Below, in pieces: positions 45,081 to 56,978 of a stretch of 64,000 nt of DNA; position 1 is the stretch's first letter, and every line of letters begins with the position of its first letter. A program made the position numbers and the translations under genes. A model generated the notes under the pieces. That model was not told the origin of the DNA and ran no database searches. It saw only the letters and a program-made list of their open reading frames with translations. Source of the stretch: Zygnema cylindricum (lineage: Eukaryota > Streptophyta > Zygnematophyceae > Zygnematales > Zygnemataceae). Where the stretch lies: contig JBBHKE010000077.1 in the NCBI GenBank assembly GCA_037447655.1, positions 62,001 through 126,000 on the forward strand. The letters are read 5' to 3'.

Positions 45081-48000
45081 TTGCCACGATTGGGAAATGG
45101 TGTGTAAAAGGCAACATCTTTTATGACTGAGGTTTCAAGGTAGGTGAATTTAGCTCATCCACTACTATGGTTAACGAAGGATTTAAATTCTTTGCTTCTA
45201 CATGATTTAGGTCATTTGCATATTTTGGAATCCCGACGTTGGCTTCCATTGTGTTTTGGCTCTTCTCTTGTACTGAAATGGTTTTTAGTCGCGCTTTCTA
45301 ATAAAGTCTATGTAACTTGTTAGAGAAAGGAAAACAGTTCTACCCTGTTGACCGGTGGCATCCAGTCCAGTCCAGTGGTGGATACTAATGTGATTCTGAC
45401 GTTCAGTGGGTACAGGGTAATTCCAGCTCAAAGAGCTTGGGAAAAATCTGAACCTTTGCTTGTTATGTCTCATGTTTGACAAACAAAATATGAAAGATCC
45501 TGTCCCCTGGCACCTACAGCGAGCTTCTCTTTTTTCCCAAACGGCTTAGTGTTTTATGTAGAATTGCCGCCTAAAACTTACTAATATAATCCTAAGGTTT
45601 TTTAAAAATGCGTGATGGTAAACTGTCTAAGTACATGGAAACAAAAGAAAGGAGATGGCCAAAATGAAACTTTAGAAAATCAAAATGAAACTTAAGAAAA
45701 TCGCTTTTTAATGGACGAATGTGGTTGAGTGAATGCAGTAGGGCTTTGTGGACGGGAGTGTCGTTTCAACGCATTCAGGACTTCACAGCAGATGCATGGC
45801 AAGGAAGATTGTGAGGAGAGCTTCTCAACACAAAGATTCATTGATTCGTTGATTGATTTGCAGGGCTAGCTGCTCAGTTAGGACAAGCAAATTGACTAAT
45901 GTACATCCATACATACCTCCTTCAACCTGTCTTTCAGTTTTGAGAATCCAGTTGTTGTATCGTGTCAAAAGGTGATAATGTGACTCTGCATTTTGCATTG
46001 CGCTCTTTCCGAAAACAGTCGGAAGGGCTACATGTTGTTGATCCATGCTGTACGTGTACTATACGATATAATACGCGTATAGTACAGATCCACCGCATGT
46101 AGCGTTTCCATTTTGTTTCACACAGTTGAACCATGGTATTGTCACTTGTCTCATGTGTCAAATGTGTCACTTGTTGCTCCTTGTGATTGATTTATCCTCT
46201 TCGGATAGGTATGTTTCTTTACAACGTGGCTTAATTTTCCCTTCACTGTCATGACCAGAGGGCGGATTTATCCATAGCTTTGGATGGGACGTTTTCTTAT
46301 GCTTGTCCAGACACATGAAATTGCTTTTATTGGCGCCCCACTGAGCCAATACTTCATGGTTCTGCAGGCCCAGAGCCATCAACTGGAATAAAATGGTGTT
46401 ATTCTTCTCACCATGCAAAGCTCCATGTCTGGTAGCTGTTGTTGCACCTAACACCGGGGCTACTGATTCGCCAAATTTGAAGACCTTCGAAACCTTTTGA
46501 GGCGTCTGTCGATCTCTGTCATCCACTCTGCCTTTTGCTCTGAAGTCAGATTTAGTGAAGAAAGAATTTGCAAAATGGGGAAAGCTCCCTCTTTAGTCCA
46601 CCATGAAATGTGGGGATCGTTGGTGTGGTTAATTGTCTTCCTCTCCTATGGTGTGGCTGGATTACATTGTGTATCGTTCTTAGCGTTAGGGTTTTTTGAC
46701 CACTGAAGTCAACTTTTCTCCTGCACATTTGCCGGATTCTAAAACCGATGGTTGCGATGGAAGGTAAGATTCTTTACCTTCTGATGGTAACCAAATGGAA
46801 ATTGGACATTTTTGCACGGAGAAAAGTTGATTTGAGTGGCGATTAAAACTTTCACGCTAGTAACGATACACGGTCTTCTGTTTTGCTACTTAACTGACTT
46901 CCTGAAGCGGCTAAGTTTTGCAGTACCGGACAGTAAGGACCGATTAGAAGCTTTGCTAGTATGAGTGGGTCGAAAATCAGTTGTTATATGATCTCTGGAG
47001 CACGGGAAACCGTGTAATTGTGGTAGTAGGGGGGATTATTTACAGCGTCGTCGTTAATATTTGGAACAACATATGTACATCAAACATAGTCCGGATATTC
47101 TATATGAAGGCAGAACATTATGAAGTATTATCAGGCTTGGTGATGGGCCACACCTTTGAATTTCATCCAACAGGGATAGGCATCACACACGTTAAAAGGA
47201 ACAAAAAGTCCTGGATGCTTTCGGTCTAGACAGTGATTTAATATTGGTGTTAAGAAACACGTAGTGTGGGGTTTATTTAGTATTGTTGACTTTTAGGACT
47301 GAAAGATGTGGGAACTTTGGACTAAGCTTACCAAATTAGTGTTTAGAAAAAAAACAATTAGCTTTACTAACGCTTTTTCTATGTCAAGGATCAATAAGAA
47401 TTGGGCATTGGATTAGTGTTATTAACGCTACAGCCGATTCATGGTGTTTCATGCCTTCAACGTGTTACTTTATTATTTTTATCTGTCTTCATCTTGCCTT
47501 TTGTTGCTTTCTCTTCTTTCCTTTTTAAATTCAGTTTGTTAAGGGATTATTTTCTTTTATTCAGTGTTTTCTGTTTTGTTTTCTCTTGCGCACATTTAGC
47601 CACATGTCATAAGTCAGTCAAAATTGTACCAAGCCCGAATCTATATTTACAAAATACTTTGTACTTTGATACTCGCAGACATTATTTTTATATTTTTTTT
47701 TTCTCTTTTGTGTTTTTTGCTGCGGCATCTGTTTTGTGATAGATAAGTACGGCTATATGCGAGCAGGCATCAAGTATGTTTTTGTAGTCTCTCTGATCTA
47801 CATAATTTTCCTTTTCTTTAACCTAAAAATATGGTCCATATGGGAAAAGAAGGGGTCTAAGTTTGCCAAATATTTTCTGGGCATGAATATTATCCTAACG
47901 AGTATGGTAACTATGGTCAAAGTTTATTTTTTACTGAAAGCTGAAAAATTGAAAACAATAACGAAAACATAGTTGTTAGAATGGATGGTTTTTTGCAAGT

Positions 48001-49498
48001 CAGTCGCAGTTCCAAATGCCAGCTCCTTGTATGTTATTCAAAAAATTTCTGTGCGCGCATTTTTATTGTATGCATTTCTTATGTAATTAGAAGGTACTCA
48101 ATGTTTGGATTGCATGTACTTTTGTGCACTTTTGCTTTGTATATGCTGTTTGTTTTTCTGTGCAAACAAAGTTTAACTACGAGAAGCTGCTTTCCAACTT
48201 CTTCATTTCGTGCATGAATTTATTGCCCATCAGTTCAAAGGAAAAATATGAGTTTCTACGGTATTCTTCGAAAAAATTCTGGATTTAATGAATAGGAAAA
48301 AGCGTTGTCAAGCTTCTAATGTGGCAATAATAATCTTAATTAAGCATGCGGTAAACCAACCGAGTACGTGGAAACATGAAAAAGCCGAAACAAAACTGAG
48401 AAGCCGAAAGCATGTTTGGCACGAGGTGCTCATTTGAAGAGGCCAATTGTCTAATATATCATTAAGCAAACAAAGAATTTCTAATTATTATTCCATGAGA
48501 AACGGAATAGGTATGAGAACCTAAGTCCTTAAATACGGAATGGTGAGCTGTGTGGCTTATTTAGTCTCATAATGTCTAGCCATCTCTAAGTCCGTAGCGC
48601 ACACCTGAACTGTGGAGTAAAACCTGCAGCATGTGTTGCTTTTTTGGGTGTCTTTGTTTTACTTATCTTTTTTTTCGTGTGTTCGTTGTATTTGCCTTCG
48701 CTTATCCTTTTTGTTTGCTTCCCTCCTCATGTAGTCTTTCAGTTTTAACATTGCTGCCTTCTTTGTTCCCATGGAATCAAATGTTTTGCCATCCAGCTTT
48801 TTAATAAAATTTGTATATATTATATAGTAGATATTACAAGTCGAAACATTGTCGCGTTTGTCACAATTTGCCGTTGGGTAGCCTTAGCTCCCAGGTCTTT
48901 AACGTATTCTTTACAAGAGTTATCTATTGAAAAGACAGCAAAGCAAAACACACTTCCAACCGAAATCACAAAAATCGGATTTTGGCCAAAAAGGCACTTT
49001 AACAAGCAAACCGAAATGCCACAAAGCCAAATACACCGAAGAAGACAGTCCAGCAGTGTGTAGGAGGGCGCAGCTCGATACAAGAAGCCACGCCTCAAAG
49101 CTCTAAATCCACCGCTCTCCAAAAGACACTGTTTGTGGAGGGGAACCTTCCGGACCTGGCCAAAGCTGTGTGGATTAAAAGCGGGGCAGAACACAAGCAG
49201 AGAAATATCCATACAGTGACTGGCATCTACAAATAGTTAGCAAGAAAGAGACAAGAGGATGTGAAATCGGTGACAATGAGAGAGCAAGAAGATAACTATG
49301 TTGCCAATCGTGAGAAAATTATTGTCTCGAATACTAAGAATTTCTAAGTCTGGAAATGCTCTAAGTAAGAGCTACGCTACGCCAACGCAAAACTAAGCTA
49401 CTTCTAGGCTTTTTTACATGCGCTACGCTACTTACGATGTTGGCCAATAGGCGACCAACATCTTCTACCATACGTCTGACAAAATCCACAATCCGAGG
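45081..49498. other. 3' flank of the SET-domain gene and intergenic DNA
   Basis: The first few hundred bases are probably 3' untranslated sequence. Beyond, I find one MITE (46665-46873) and no supported gene. Minus-strand frames at 46167-46526 (119 codons) and 48820-49212 (130 codons) have no recognisable domain or splice context, and I do not annotate them as genes. Confidence 0.5.
46665..46873. mobile_element. MITE, about 210 bp, foldback type
   Basis: The left end acattgtgtatcgttcttag and the right end ctagtaacgatacacggt are inverted copies. Internal sequence (caacttttctcc against ggagaaaagttg) also pairs, so the entire element can fold. It is closely related to the intronic MITE at 39849-40059. 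Confidence 0.65.
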
Positions 49499-49506
49499 GC
49501 AAAAAC

Positions 49507-50353
49507 TAGTGTTGGGTATCGGGTAAATTCATATCGCGATAATTTCGATATTCGATATATCGAATATCGATCGAGTAGAATCCTCGATATATCCTACCGG
49601 GACCAACATAAATTATCGCGATATATAGTATTTTATTAGATTAAATATTTTATATTTATATATAATATGTTATTTTAGCGAAAAAGACAAATTGTCTAAT
49701 ACGCCACGTACAACGTGATTTTCGTTCCTTGACTTAAAGGTAGATGTTGGAAAATGTAATCGACAAAAAAATACTAATTCTGTAATTCATATAATTACTT
49801 ATTTGGGGTATGGTTACACCAAGAGGTCTTTGTAATAGTACGGACAACAATATTTATTTATTATAGAGGCCTCAGATACATCGCGTATCGTTTGTGAACA
49901 AGTTTTTACATACGTGTTTTGATTTGAGTGGTTCATTGTAAGTTGACAATCAAATCTCTAAAATCGTCAAAGATTTGAAAACTGACCATTTTCGTATAGA
50001 AATCCGTACTTGCGTATTATGTACGTGTACTTTGCAAGTTTACCGCGTCAATGTACCTCACATATCTCCTTCACTCTGCTGACTTTCAGGAAAAAACTGT
50101 ATTTCTTTTCGGCAAAGATTTTACGGTCACCTTGTCCGAAGGCACGTGACTTTAAAGACTTGTGAAAATTTTCATTTTTTTTTAATGCCTCGATATATTT
50201 GCAATACGATATATGGGCGATATATCGCAGGTAAGCTGGCGATATATCGCGATATTTTGATTTTCAATATATCGAAGCGATATGTTGATTACCGAGTACC
50301 TGAAATTCAATATATATTGAATATCTGCAAAAGGTCCTCGATACCCAACACTT
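49507..50353. mobile_element. Non-autonomous hAT element, long form
   Basis: The ends are TAGTGTTGGGTATCGGG and TCGATACCCAACACTT, flanked by gcaaaaac and gtaaaaac (49499-49506 and 50354-50361; 7 of 8 match). At 847 bp it is the longest complete copy in the window and includes the sequence found in the fragments at 14730 and 15319. No transposase frame is present. Confidence 0.82.
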
Positions 50354-50403
50354 GTAAAAACCCTCCCTATCTAAATGTGCGTGTGACTCTCCATGGGCTC
50401 ATG

Positions 50404-50551
50404 ACTTAAATGCGCACGAATAGAAAGGCGCCAACAAAGCACTCAACGTACATCGAATCCATACGTCGTGAAAGTACACTTAAATGCACGCTAGTAGAAA
50501 GGCGCCAACGAAGCACTCGACGTACATCGAATTCGTACGTCTTGAAAGCAC
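50404..50551. repeat. 74-bp tandem repeat, two copies
   Basis: The unit contains agaaaggcgccaac, aagcactc and gacgtacatcgaatt-type sequence, repeated once with few changes. No coding role is apparent. Confidence 0.75.
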
Positions 50552-50666
50552 ATGTAGGTTTGTCCATATCGTTTCGTGCGACTTCCAAACATTATCTTTG
50601 TCGACATTTCGAATCCTCAACCTAATAATGAGACGCACAAACGTAGGATATCAGTGGACTGTCCAT

Positions 50667-51698
50667 TGCAATAACGTGTCCTCCATTGGACCACAGAATA
50701 CATTCTGTGTCCTCCATTGGACCACAGAATACAGGAAGCCTCTAAATAGTATTTAACTAACCCACTTCAAGCCACAATCACTGCTGTCCAGGAAGGCAAA
50801 ATGACAGTTTGACAGCACCCCTATGCAGCCTGGACTCCCCTGAGTCCGTAGCAAAAAGAATCACTTAAAACGGCCAACCAACCGATGAGTTATGAGTTGG
50901 CAAAAAGCCAAGTTTATACAAACTCTCAAAGGGAGTACCTATCTACCAAATTCTCTAAGTCCTAAATCCCTCTCACAACCCCTATCTATTGAAGTACGAA
51001 CCAATCAGATCAATGTAGGGCACAGAAAAGTACTATGGCCGATGTACTTTCTGTACGGCCTATGTACGACAACGCCATTAAGTGGACGCGTGTCCACTTT
51101 TAACTTGTCCTTATGTTCGCCGAAATTCCTGCGACCAAATGTCATCCCTCCGCGTGGCGCCACGTCATGCCACGTCCATAAACGCCAAAGTGACCATTCC
51201 GCGATCTCGGTAGTGAAATACACCGTCGGATTAAATCCGACATTAAATGTCAGCCGTCAAAACAAATGTCCGATTCATTTGTTTTTGAGCGAGATAATGT
51301 TCGCACTATATAATACTTGGTTCTATGTTCCTTCGTTCGTCATTCCCCTAATCGAATTCATGAACGTAATAATGTTTAAATATATATCAAACCTAATGTA
51401 TCCTAACAGATTTCTACCACAGACTGGCTAGAGCTAACGGCTACGCAGCGCTTTGCCGGTCGGAGGTTCGAGTCCTGCCGGACTCAACCTTTTGTTAAGA
51501 GTGACATAAGTCACTCTTTAGCCTTGCCTGCTTAAGCTAGGACAGCCATGGCTCAGCCACCCTCTCTATCCCTCAGTGACTACGACAAGTATGGTGGGTA
51601 GAGAGAGGAAGTAGAGACAGGCTGTCCGCCTTTTTCCTTCTTCTATTTGTACTAAATTTAGACCTAGAAAATACCATATAAATTTAATAATTTCAACA
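50667..51698 (-). mobile_element. Copia solo LTR (family A)
   Basis: On the minus strand it begins TGTTGAAATTATTAAA (from 51698) and ends next to 50667. A perfect 5-bp target duplication, TCCAT (50662-50666 and 51699-51703), shows a clean solo LTR formed by LTR-LTR recombination. About 31 bases at the U5 end (gtgtcctccattggaccac) are duplicated in tandem. The tRNA-like module lies at 51423-51486 with a perfect B box GGTTCGAGTCC at 51465-51475. Confidence 0.88.
51423..51486 (+). other. tRNA-like module inside the solo LTR, antisense to the LTR
   Basis: The plus strand reads GGCTAGAGCTAACGG (A-box-like, 51426-51440) and, after 24 bases, GGTTCGAGTCC (B box, 51465-51475). It corresponds to the modules in the plus-strand LTRs, again antisense to the retroelement. 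Confidence 0.5.
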
Positions 51699-52038
51699 TC
51701 CATATGTATTAAGGGTAACATTCCATTAGAAGAAAAGTGGGGTTTGTTACTGGACGCCGCATGTTTTCGTACATTGCCGTATACAGCCGTACCATATTTT
51801 TTTTTTGTTAGACGAAAAATCGTTACTAGAAAGTTATCGGGAAGCTCCAATTTTGTAGGCGTAATTCTTGACCGTTGGATGATTCACCTTTTTGAGATCC
51901 GCAAAGTAATCACGCTCATCCTCCAGTGAGCCCCAACTCTCATTGCGAGGAGAGTTGGGGCCCACTGGATGATTACCATTGGTACACGTAAAAAAGAAAA
52001 AAAATATCTACTTTGAACAAGTGATCACAGGCGTGCAC
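51699..52038. other. Short unique stretch with a hairpin
   Basis: Between two LTRs lies unique DNA containing a near-perfect hairpin at about 51921-51975. The arms of about 22 bases contain gccccaactctc and gagagttggggc, and the loop is about 8 bases. No gene is apparent. Confidence 0.55.
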
Positions 52039-53081
52039 TAGAACTCTGACCTCCATAGGTCCTCAGAAAAGGGCAGCTTGCAAAAAGCATCTAGGATAAC
52101 CCTGACCCCTTTGTGTTCCAGAAAGAATAAATACAACCCTAGCAGACAAAAACTCTCACCACCTTCACCCATGTAAAGGGAAGACTCCCCTAAGTCGATA
52201 GCAAAAAGAATCTCTAAATTTGCTCCTCTGAGCACTAAGTTATGGAGGGGCAAAGTTGACCTTTTGTATAGAAGCTTTCTTAGAGAGGGGGTCCTATCTA
52301 CCAAATTTCCTAAGTCCTATCTCTCTCTAAAACTCTATCTACTAACGTACGACACCAATCATATTATTGTGTCGTACAAAAAGGTACAGGTGTAGGTGTA
52401 CTTTCTGTACGGACATTGTACGACATGGTTAAAAAGTCGACACATGTCATATCCGGATTTGTTTCCGTTATCCGTAGAGATGCCAAAATCCAATGTCATG
52501 GTGCCATGTGTTATCCGATGTGGCGATGACCACAAACCGCCAAAATCCTTTTCCGCTATCTCGGCATTCATTCCGGCCGTCTGATTAAATGCACATTGAA
52601 TCTTAGCCGTCATAAATAAATGCGCGGTATTCATTTCGCTATCGAAACAAATGCGCGCTACTTGTTTTTTATCCGTACCCTAATCCGTATTTTATATAAC
52701 TGATTCTATGTATCCAGTAAATAGGTACCGTTAAATGAATTAGTCGACGTGGAAACATTTATAGATTTATCAAACCATGTATGGTCTATCACTAGTCTTA
52801 GACTAAACGGCTAAAGCTACCGGCTATCGGCAGTTTGACGGAAGGTAGGTTCCAGGATCAAATCCTGTTTCCGACAGGTACTCTTTTAGTAAATCAACTA
52901 ATCTACTGCCCGTAAATCTCCGGATAGCATAGGCAGCCATGGCTCTAGCTTCCTCTCCAACTATCAGTGACTCCAACAAGTGTGGGAGTTGAAGAGAGGA
53001 GTTAGAGGCACATTGCCTCGGCTTCTTTTCTACATTATATTTTAGACCTAGAAAATACTAAAAGAACCATCAATTTCTACA
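52039..53081 (-). repeat. 3' LTR of the outer copia element D
   Basis: On the minus strand it starts TGTAGAAATTGATGG at 53081, after the purine tract complementary to ctcccattattttc, and ends at 52039 (GAGTTCTA, a mutated TTTCA end). It contains the tRNA-like module at 52801-52872 (T-arm-like hairpin CCAGGATCAAATCCTG). The 5' LTR of this element lies beyond the right edge of the window. Confidence 0.85.
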
Positions 53082-53094
53082 CTCCCATTATTTT

Positions 53095-53865
53095 CTAGTC
53101 ACTCTTTAATATCAGACCACACTTCTCCCTGCAAAAAAATCGCTTAGGGAAAGGCACAAGTTTGGTCATCATTTCTGCTACCATCTCGCTATCTTGTCGG
53201 TACTCTAAACTGATTATTTTGGTTTCTACTTTCTCTCTCACAAAGGTGAGTCTAATGTCCATGTGTTTGGCTTTAAAATAAAGTTTAGGATTGGCAGAAA
53301 TAGCGATTGCTGCCTGATTATCACAAAAAAAATTATACACACCACCCTTAAGGTAACCAAGCTCACCAAGCAAAGACTTGACCCACATCAATTCTTTTAC
53401 AACAGAGCAAGAGGCCATATACTTAGCCTCCATAGTGGACTCAGCAATAACCTTTTGTTGTTTGCTACTCCAACAACAAGCCCCATCACCCACATATAAT
53501 ACATATCTAGAAGTACATCTCCTCATTGGAGCATCACCCTACCTAGCATCCCTCCAAGTAGTGATGTTAGTATTCTCCCCACCCAAATGCAGCCATACAT
53601 CCCTAGTTCCTATCAAAAATATAAGGACTCTCTTAGCAACCTCACAATCCCTTTTAGTGGGAGCATTTAAACTTCTACTCAGCACTCCTACAACTGCAGC
53701 TAAATCCGGCCAAGTACAATTCATAAAATAGATTAGGCTTCCCACAACTTGCCTGTAAGCAATAGTCTGCATGAACTTCTGTTCTTCAGGACTTAATTCC
53801 TCGTCTAAGACTAAGACTCCTTCCTCACTCCCCTCACTTCTCTTCTTTAACTTCATTGCAGTTGT
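53095..53865 (-). pseudogene. Outer copia element D: RNase H region
   Basis: Two frames cover the C-terminal part of pol. 53856-53539 includes LSPEEQKFMQTIAYRQVVG and YFMNCTWPDLAAVVGVLSRS. 53526-53095 includes WSSKQQKVIAESTMEAKYMAS, CDNQAAIAISANP and the end of the polyprotein. A TAG at 53539-53541 separates the two frames. The last codons lie 14 bases before the LTR. Confidence 0.85.
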
Positions 53866-53882
53866 ATAACTATTAGCCTTAT

Positions 53883-54794
53883 CTATCTGAAATTTTTCAA
53901 CATGTTCCCTATTGTTTCCTTTTTAGTCAATCTTATAATCTTTCTTTCTCGGTCTCTTTCTACTTGAATTCCCAAAATATATCTTGCCTCCCCCATATCC
54001 TTCACCTCAAATCTCACTTTAAGATCGTTTTTCAGTTTATTAATTTTTTCCATTGATTTACTTAAAACAAGCAAATCATCATTATAAATTGCAATAAAAA
54101 TAACTCTTTCCTCATCTTCAAAAACATAGATTGAGTTATCTAAGCTGATCCGAATATATCCTAGACCGGTAAGAAACTCATCAAGCTTCTTATTCCACTG
54201 TGGAGGCGCCTGTTTCAAACCATAAAGAGATTTAATTAGCCGGCATACCTTACTCTCCTCTCCTTCCTCCACAAATCCTAAGGGTTGTCGCATGCAAATC
54301 TCCTCTTCCAATTCTCCACGCAAAAAGGCTGTCTTGATGTCCATCTGGTGCACCTCCATGTCTTCCGTTGCTGCCAGACTGAGAAGTATGCGGACGAAGG
54401 GAAATCTGACGACCAGGGCAAAGGTTTCCTCGTAGTCGATTCCTTCTTTCTGTGTAAATCCTTTTGCCACTAAACGGGCTTTGTAACGCTCAATGGTGTT
54501 ATTTGGGTTCAGTTTTAATTTGAACACCCACTTACAACTGATTCGTTTTTGGTTAGGTGGACAATCCACCAACTCCCAAGTATCGGCTGCCATAAATGAG
54601 GCCATCTCCTTATTGATGGTTGTCTTCCACCGGTTCCTCTCTGGACAAGTCATTGCCTCTCCATAGGTCTGAGGTTCATCTTGATGAGATAGTTTTGTTA
54701 CCTTGTTATTAACTTGTTTTTCTTGCAACCTTTTGCTTCTTCTCCTTCCTCCCTCAAAATCCGTGGCCGGAATAGATGGTTCTCGTGGGTTCAT
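53883..54794 (-). pseudogene. Outer copia element D: reverse transcriptase
   Basis: A 303-codon frame covers the linker and RVT_2 domain (RWKTTINKEMAS, YKARLVAKGFTQKEGIDYEE, SLYGLKQAP). The catalytic motif is Y-N-D-D (54075-54086) instead of Y-V-D-D. Replacement of the hydrophobic residue by Asn would probably impair catalysis. A frameshift follows the final residues (IGNMLKNFR). Confidence 0.85.
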
Positions 54795-54935
54795 TCGAAC
54801 AATCTCGGCTTCTCCCCTGTCCCTTGATTAAGAATTAATTTCCACCACGTCTTCCGGTTCGGGTAGAGTTGTCACTGGAGTTTCCGCAGCCGAGTCCGTT
54901 TCCGTCTGATTTGTACCTATAAGAATGTCATCTTC

Positions 54936-55335
54936 TCTAAAACCTGGATAGTTAGGAAGGTCAAAGTCATCGGAAGTTTTTGACTCAAATCTGATTTTTA
55001 CTCACTTTGTATATTTGAAGTGATCCACAGACATTTCTTCATCCATAACTACTAGATGCTTTACTAAGATTATATCTTCCCTTCTTAGATCATAAACTCT
55101 GTTGGTTTTGGAAACCTTTAGTCCTCTCTATATCTCGTATGTGAGAAAGAGAGTTTAGACTTAGCCGGTTTTTGTGTAAACCTGGATAGTTAGCAAGGTC
55201 AAAGTCATCGGAATTTTCTGACTCAAATCTGATTTTTACTGACTTTGTATATTTGGAGGGATTCTCGGACTTTTCTTCATCCATAACTACTAGATGCTTT
55301 ACCAAGATTATATATTCCCTTTTTAGATCATAAAC
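54936..55335 (-). repeat. Internal 238-bp tandem duplication in element D
   Basis: The integrase to reverse transcriptase linker is partly duplicated: aacctggata occurs at 54941 and 55179, and the KHLVVMDE-coding block occurs twice. The inner element has this region once, so the duplication is private to the outer copy. Confidence 0.8.
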
Positions 55336-55394
55336 TTTATATCGTTTAACATCCTCATCATATCTTAATAAGTACCCTGGTTTTCCTTTAAGAT

Positions 55395-55859
55395 TTAGCT
55401 TCCAATTAGCCGATCTGTATCTAGACTGAATACTTGACTACCGAAAACCTTTAAGTGAGATATGTCTAGTTTCCGGCCAGTCCATCTCTTATAAGGTGTT
55501 TGACCTTTTATAGGGGAAGTAAAAACTCTATTTTTGAGATAGTTAGCATAGTTCATTGCTTCTGCCAAAAACCTTTTTCGTATCTTCTTATCCGACAACA
55601 TACTTTAGCACTATCACTTAGTGTCCTATTTAATCTTTCAGCTACACCATTCAGTTTCGCGTTTTCTAGAACTGTCTTTTGGTGTTAAACTCCATCTTCC
55701 CTTAAAAAATCCTCAAACTGGTTAGAAGTATACTCTCCACCATTGTCACTCTTTACTCTTTTGATTAGAGTTTCATGAAGTTTTTCACTCATTGATTTAT
55801 ATTGTTTAAAACATTCCTGAGATGCTGACTTGTTTTTCATAAAATACACCTTGGAATAC
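55395..55859 (-). pseudogene. Outer copia element D: integrase, downstream half
   Basis: The frame begins right after the nested element with YSKVYFMKNKSASQECF and continues to IKRVKSDNGGEYTSNQFEDFL (second catalytic Asp) in 55685-55879. The C-terminal block NYLKNRVFTSPIKGQTPYKRW is in 55395-55601. The upstream half of this integrase is at 62334 and beyond. Confidence 0.85.
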
Positions 55860-56917
55860 TGAAACTCTAAGACCTCCATAAGTCTTTAGAGTGGACAGTT
55901 TCTAAGAAGCCTCTAAGATAACCTTGACACCTTTGTATTTCAGCAAAATTAAATGCCTCTGACCACCTTCACCGTTGTGAAGGCAAGACTCCCCTGAGTT
56001 GATAGCAAACAGAATCTCTGAATTTGCTCCCCTGAGCAGTAAGTTATGGAGGGTTAAAGTTGACCTTTTGTATAGAAGCTCTCTAGGAGAGAGGGTCCTA
56101 TCTACCAATTTTTTCTAAGTGCTATCTCTCTCACAAACTCTATCTACTGACGTACGGAGGCAATCATATTACACTTCTGTACAGAAAAGTACAGTTGCCG
56201 GTGTACTTTCTGTACGGATATTCTATGATATGGCCTAAAAGTCGACACATATCATATCCGGATTCGGTCCCGTAATTCCCGGAGATGCTGCGATCCAACG
56301 CAATTTTGCCATATGTCTTCTGATGTGGCGATGACCACAAACAGCCGAGATTCTCTTCCGCGATCTCAGCTTTCTTCTCGGCCGTCCGATTGAATGCACA
56401 TTTCAATCAGAGCCGTCATAAATACTTGCGAGGTATTTGTTTCGTTTAAAGAAACAAATGCGCGGTACTTGTTTCTTATCCGTACCGTAATCCGTACTTC
56501 TACATAACTGACTCTATGTATTCCGTAAGCAGTTCCGTTAAATGAAATATCCTACGTGGTAATGTATAAAAAATATCAAACCAATACAGCATGTATCATT
56601 AGCTCTAGACCTAACAAATAAAGTTACCGTCTACCGGGTGCTTGACGTCCGGCAGGTTCCAAGATCAAATCTTGGTAGCATCACTATTTCTTTTAGTAAA
56701 TAAACTAACAAACTACCATTCAATAAATCAACTAATCTATTTCCCGTAAACCTCTGGATAGCCTAGGTAGCCATGGCTCGAGCTTCCTCTCCAACTTCTC
56801 AGTGACTGCGATAAGTGTGGGAGTTGGAGAGAGAAGTTAGAGATAGACTGCCTCAACTTCTTTCTGTATTTCTATTTAGACCTAGAAAATATTTAAAAAG
56901 GACCATCAATTTCTACA
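55860..56917 (-). repeat. 3' LTR of the nested copia element E
   Basis: It begins TGTAGAAATTGATGG at 56917 (minus strand) and ends GAGTTTCA at 55860. It contains the tRNA-like module at 56606-56680 with a perfect T-arm-like hairpin CCAAGATCAAATCTTGG (56659-56675). It is followed by the target duplication AATAC (plus strand, 55855-55859). Confidence 0.9.
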
Positions 56918-56978
56918 ATCCCCTTATTTTCTTGTCAATTTTTAATTATAGACCACACTTCTCCCTGCAGAAAATTAG

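Noticed and set aside
46167-46526. 119-codon minus-strand frame downstream of the SET-domain gene
   Set aside because: No family resemblance, no clear splice partners and no flanking exons; coding cannot be excluded but is not supported.
48820-49212. 130-codon minus-strand frame with Cys-rich hydrophobic content
   Set aside because: No recognised motif and no promoter or splice context; composition looks like chance.
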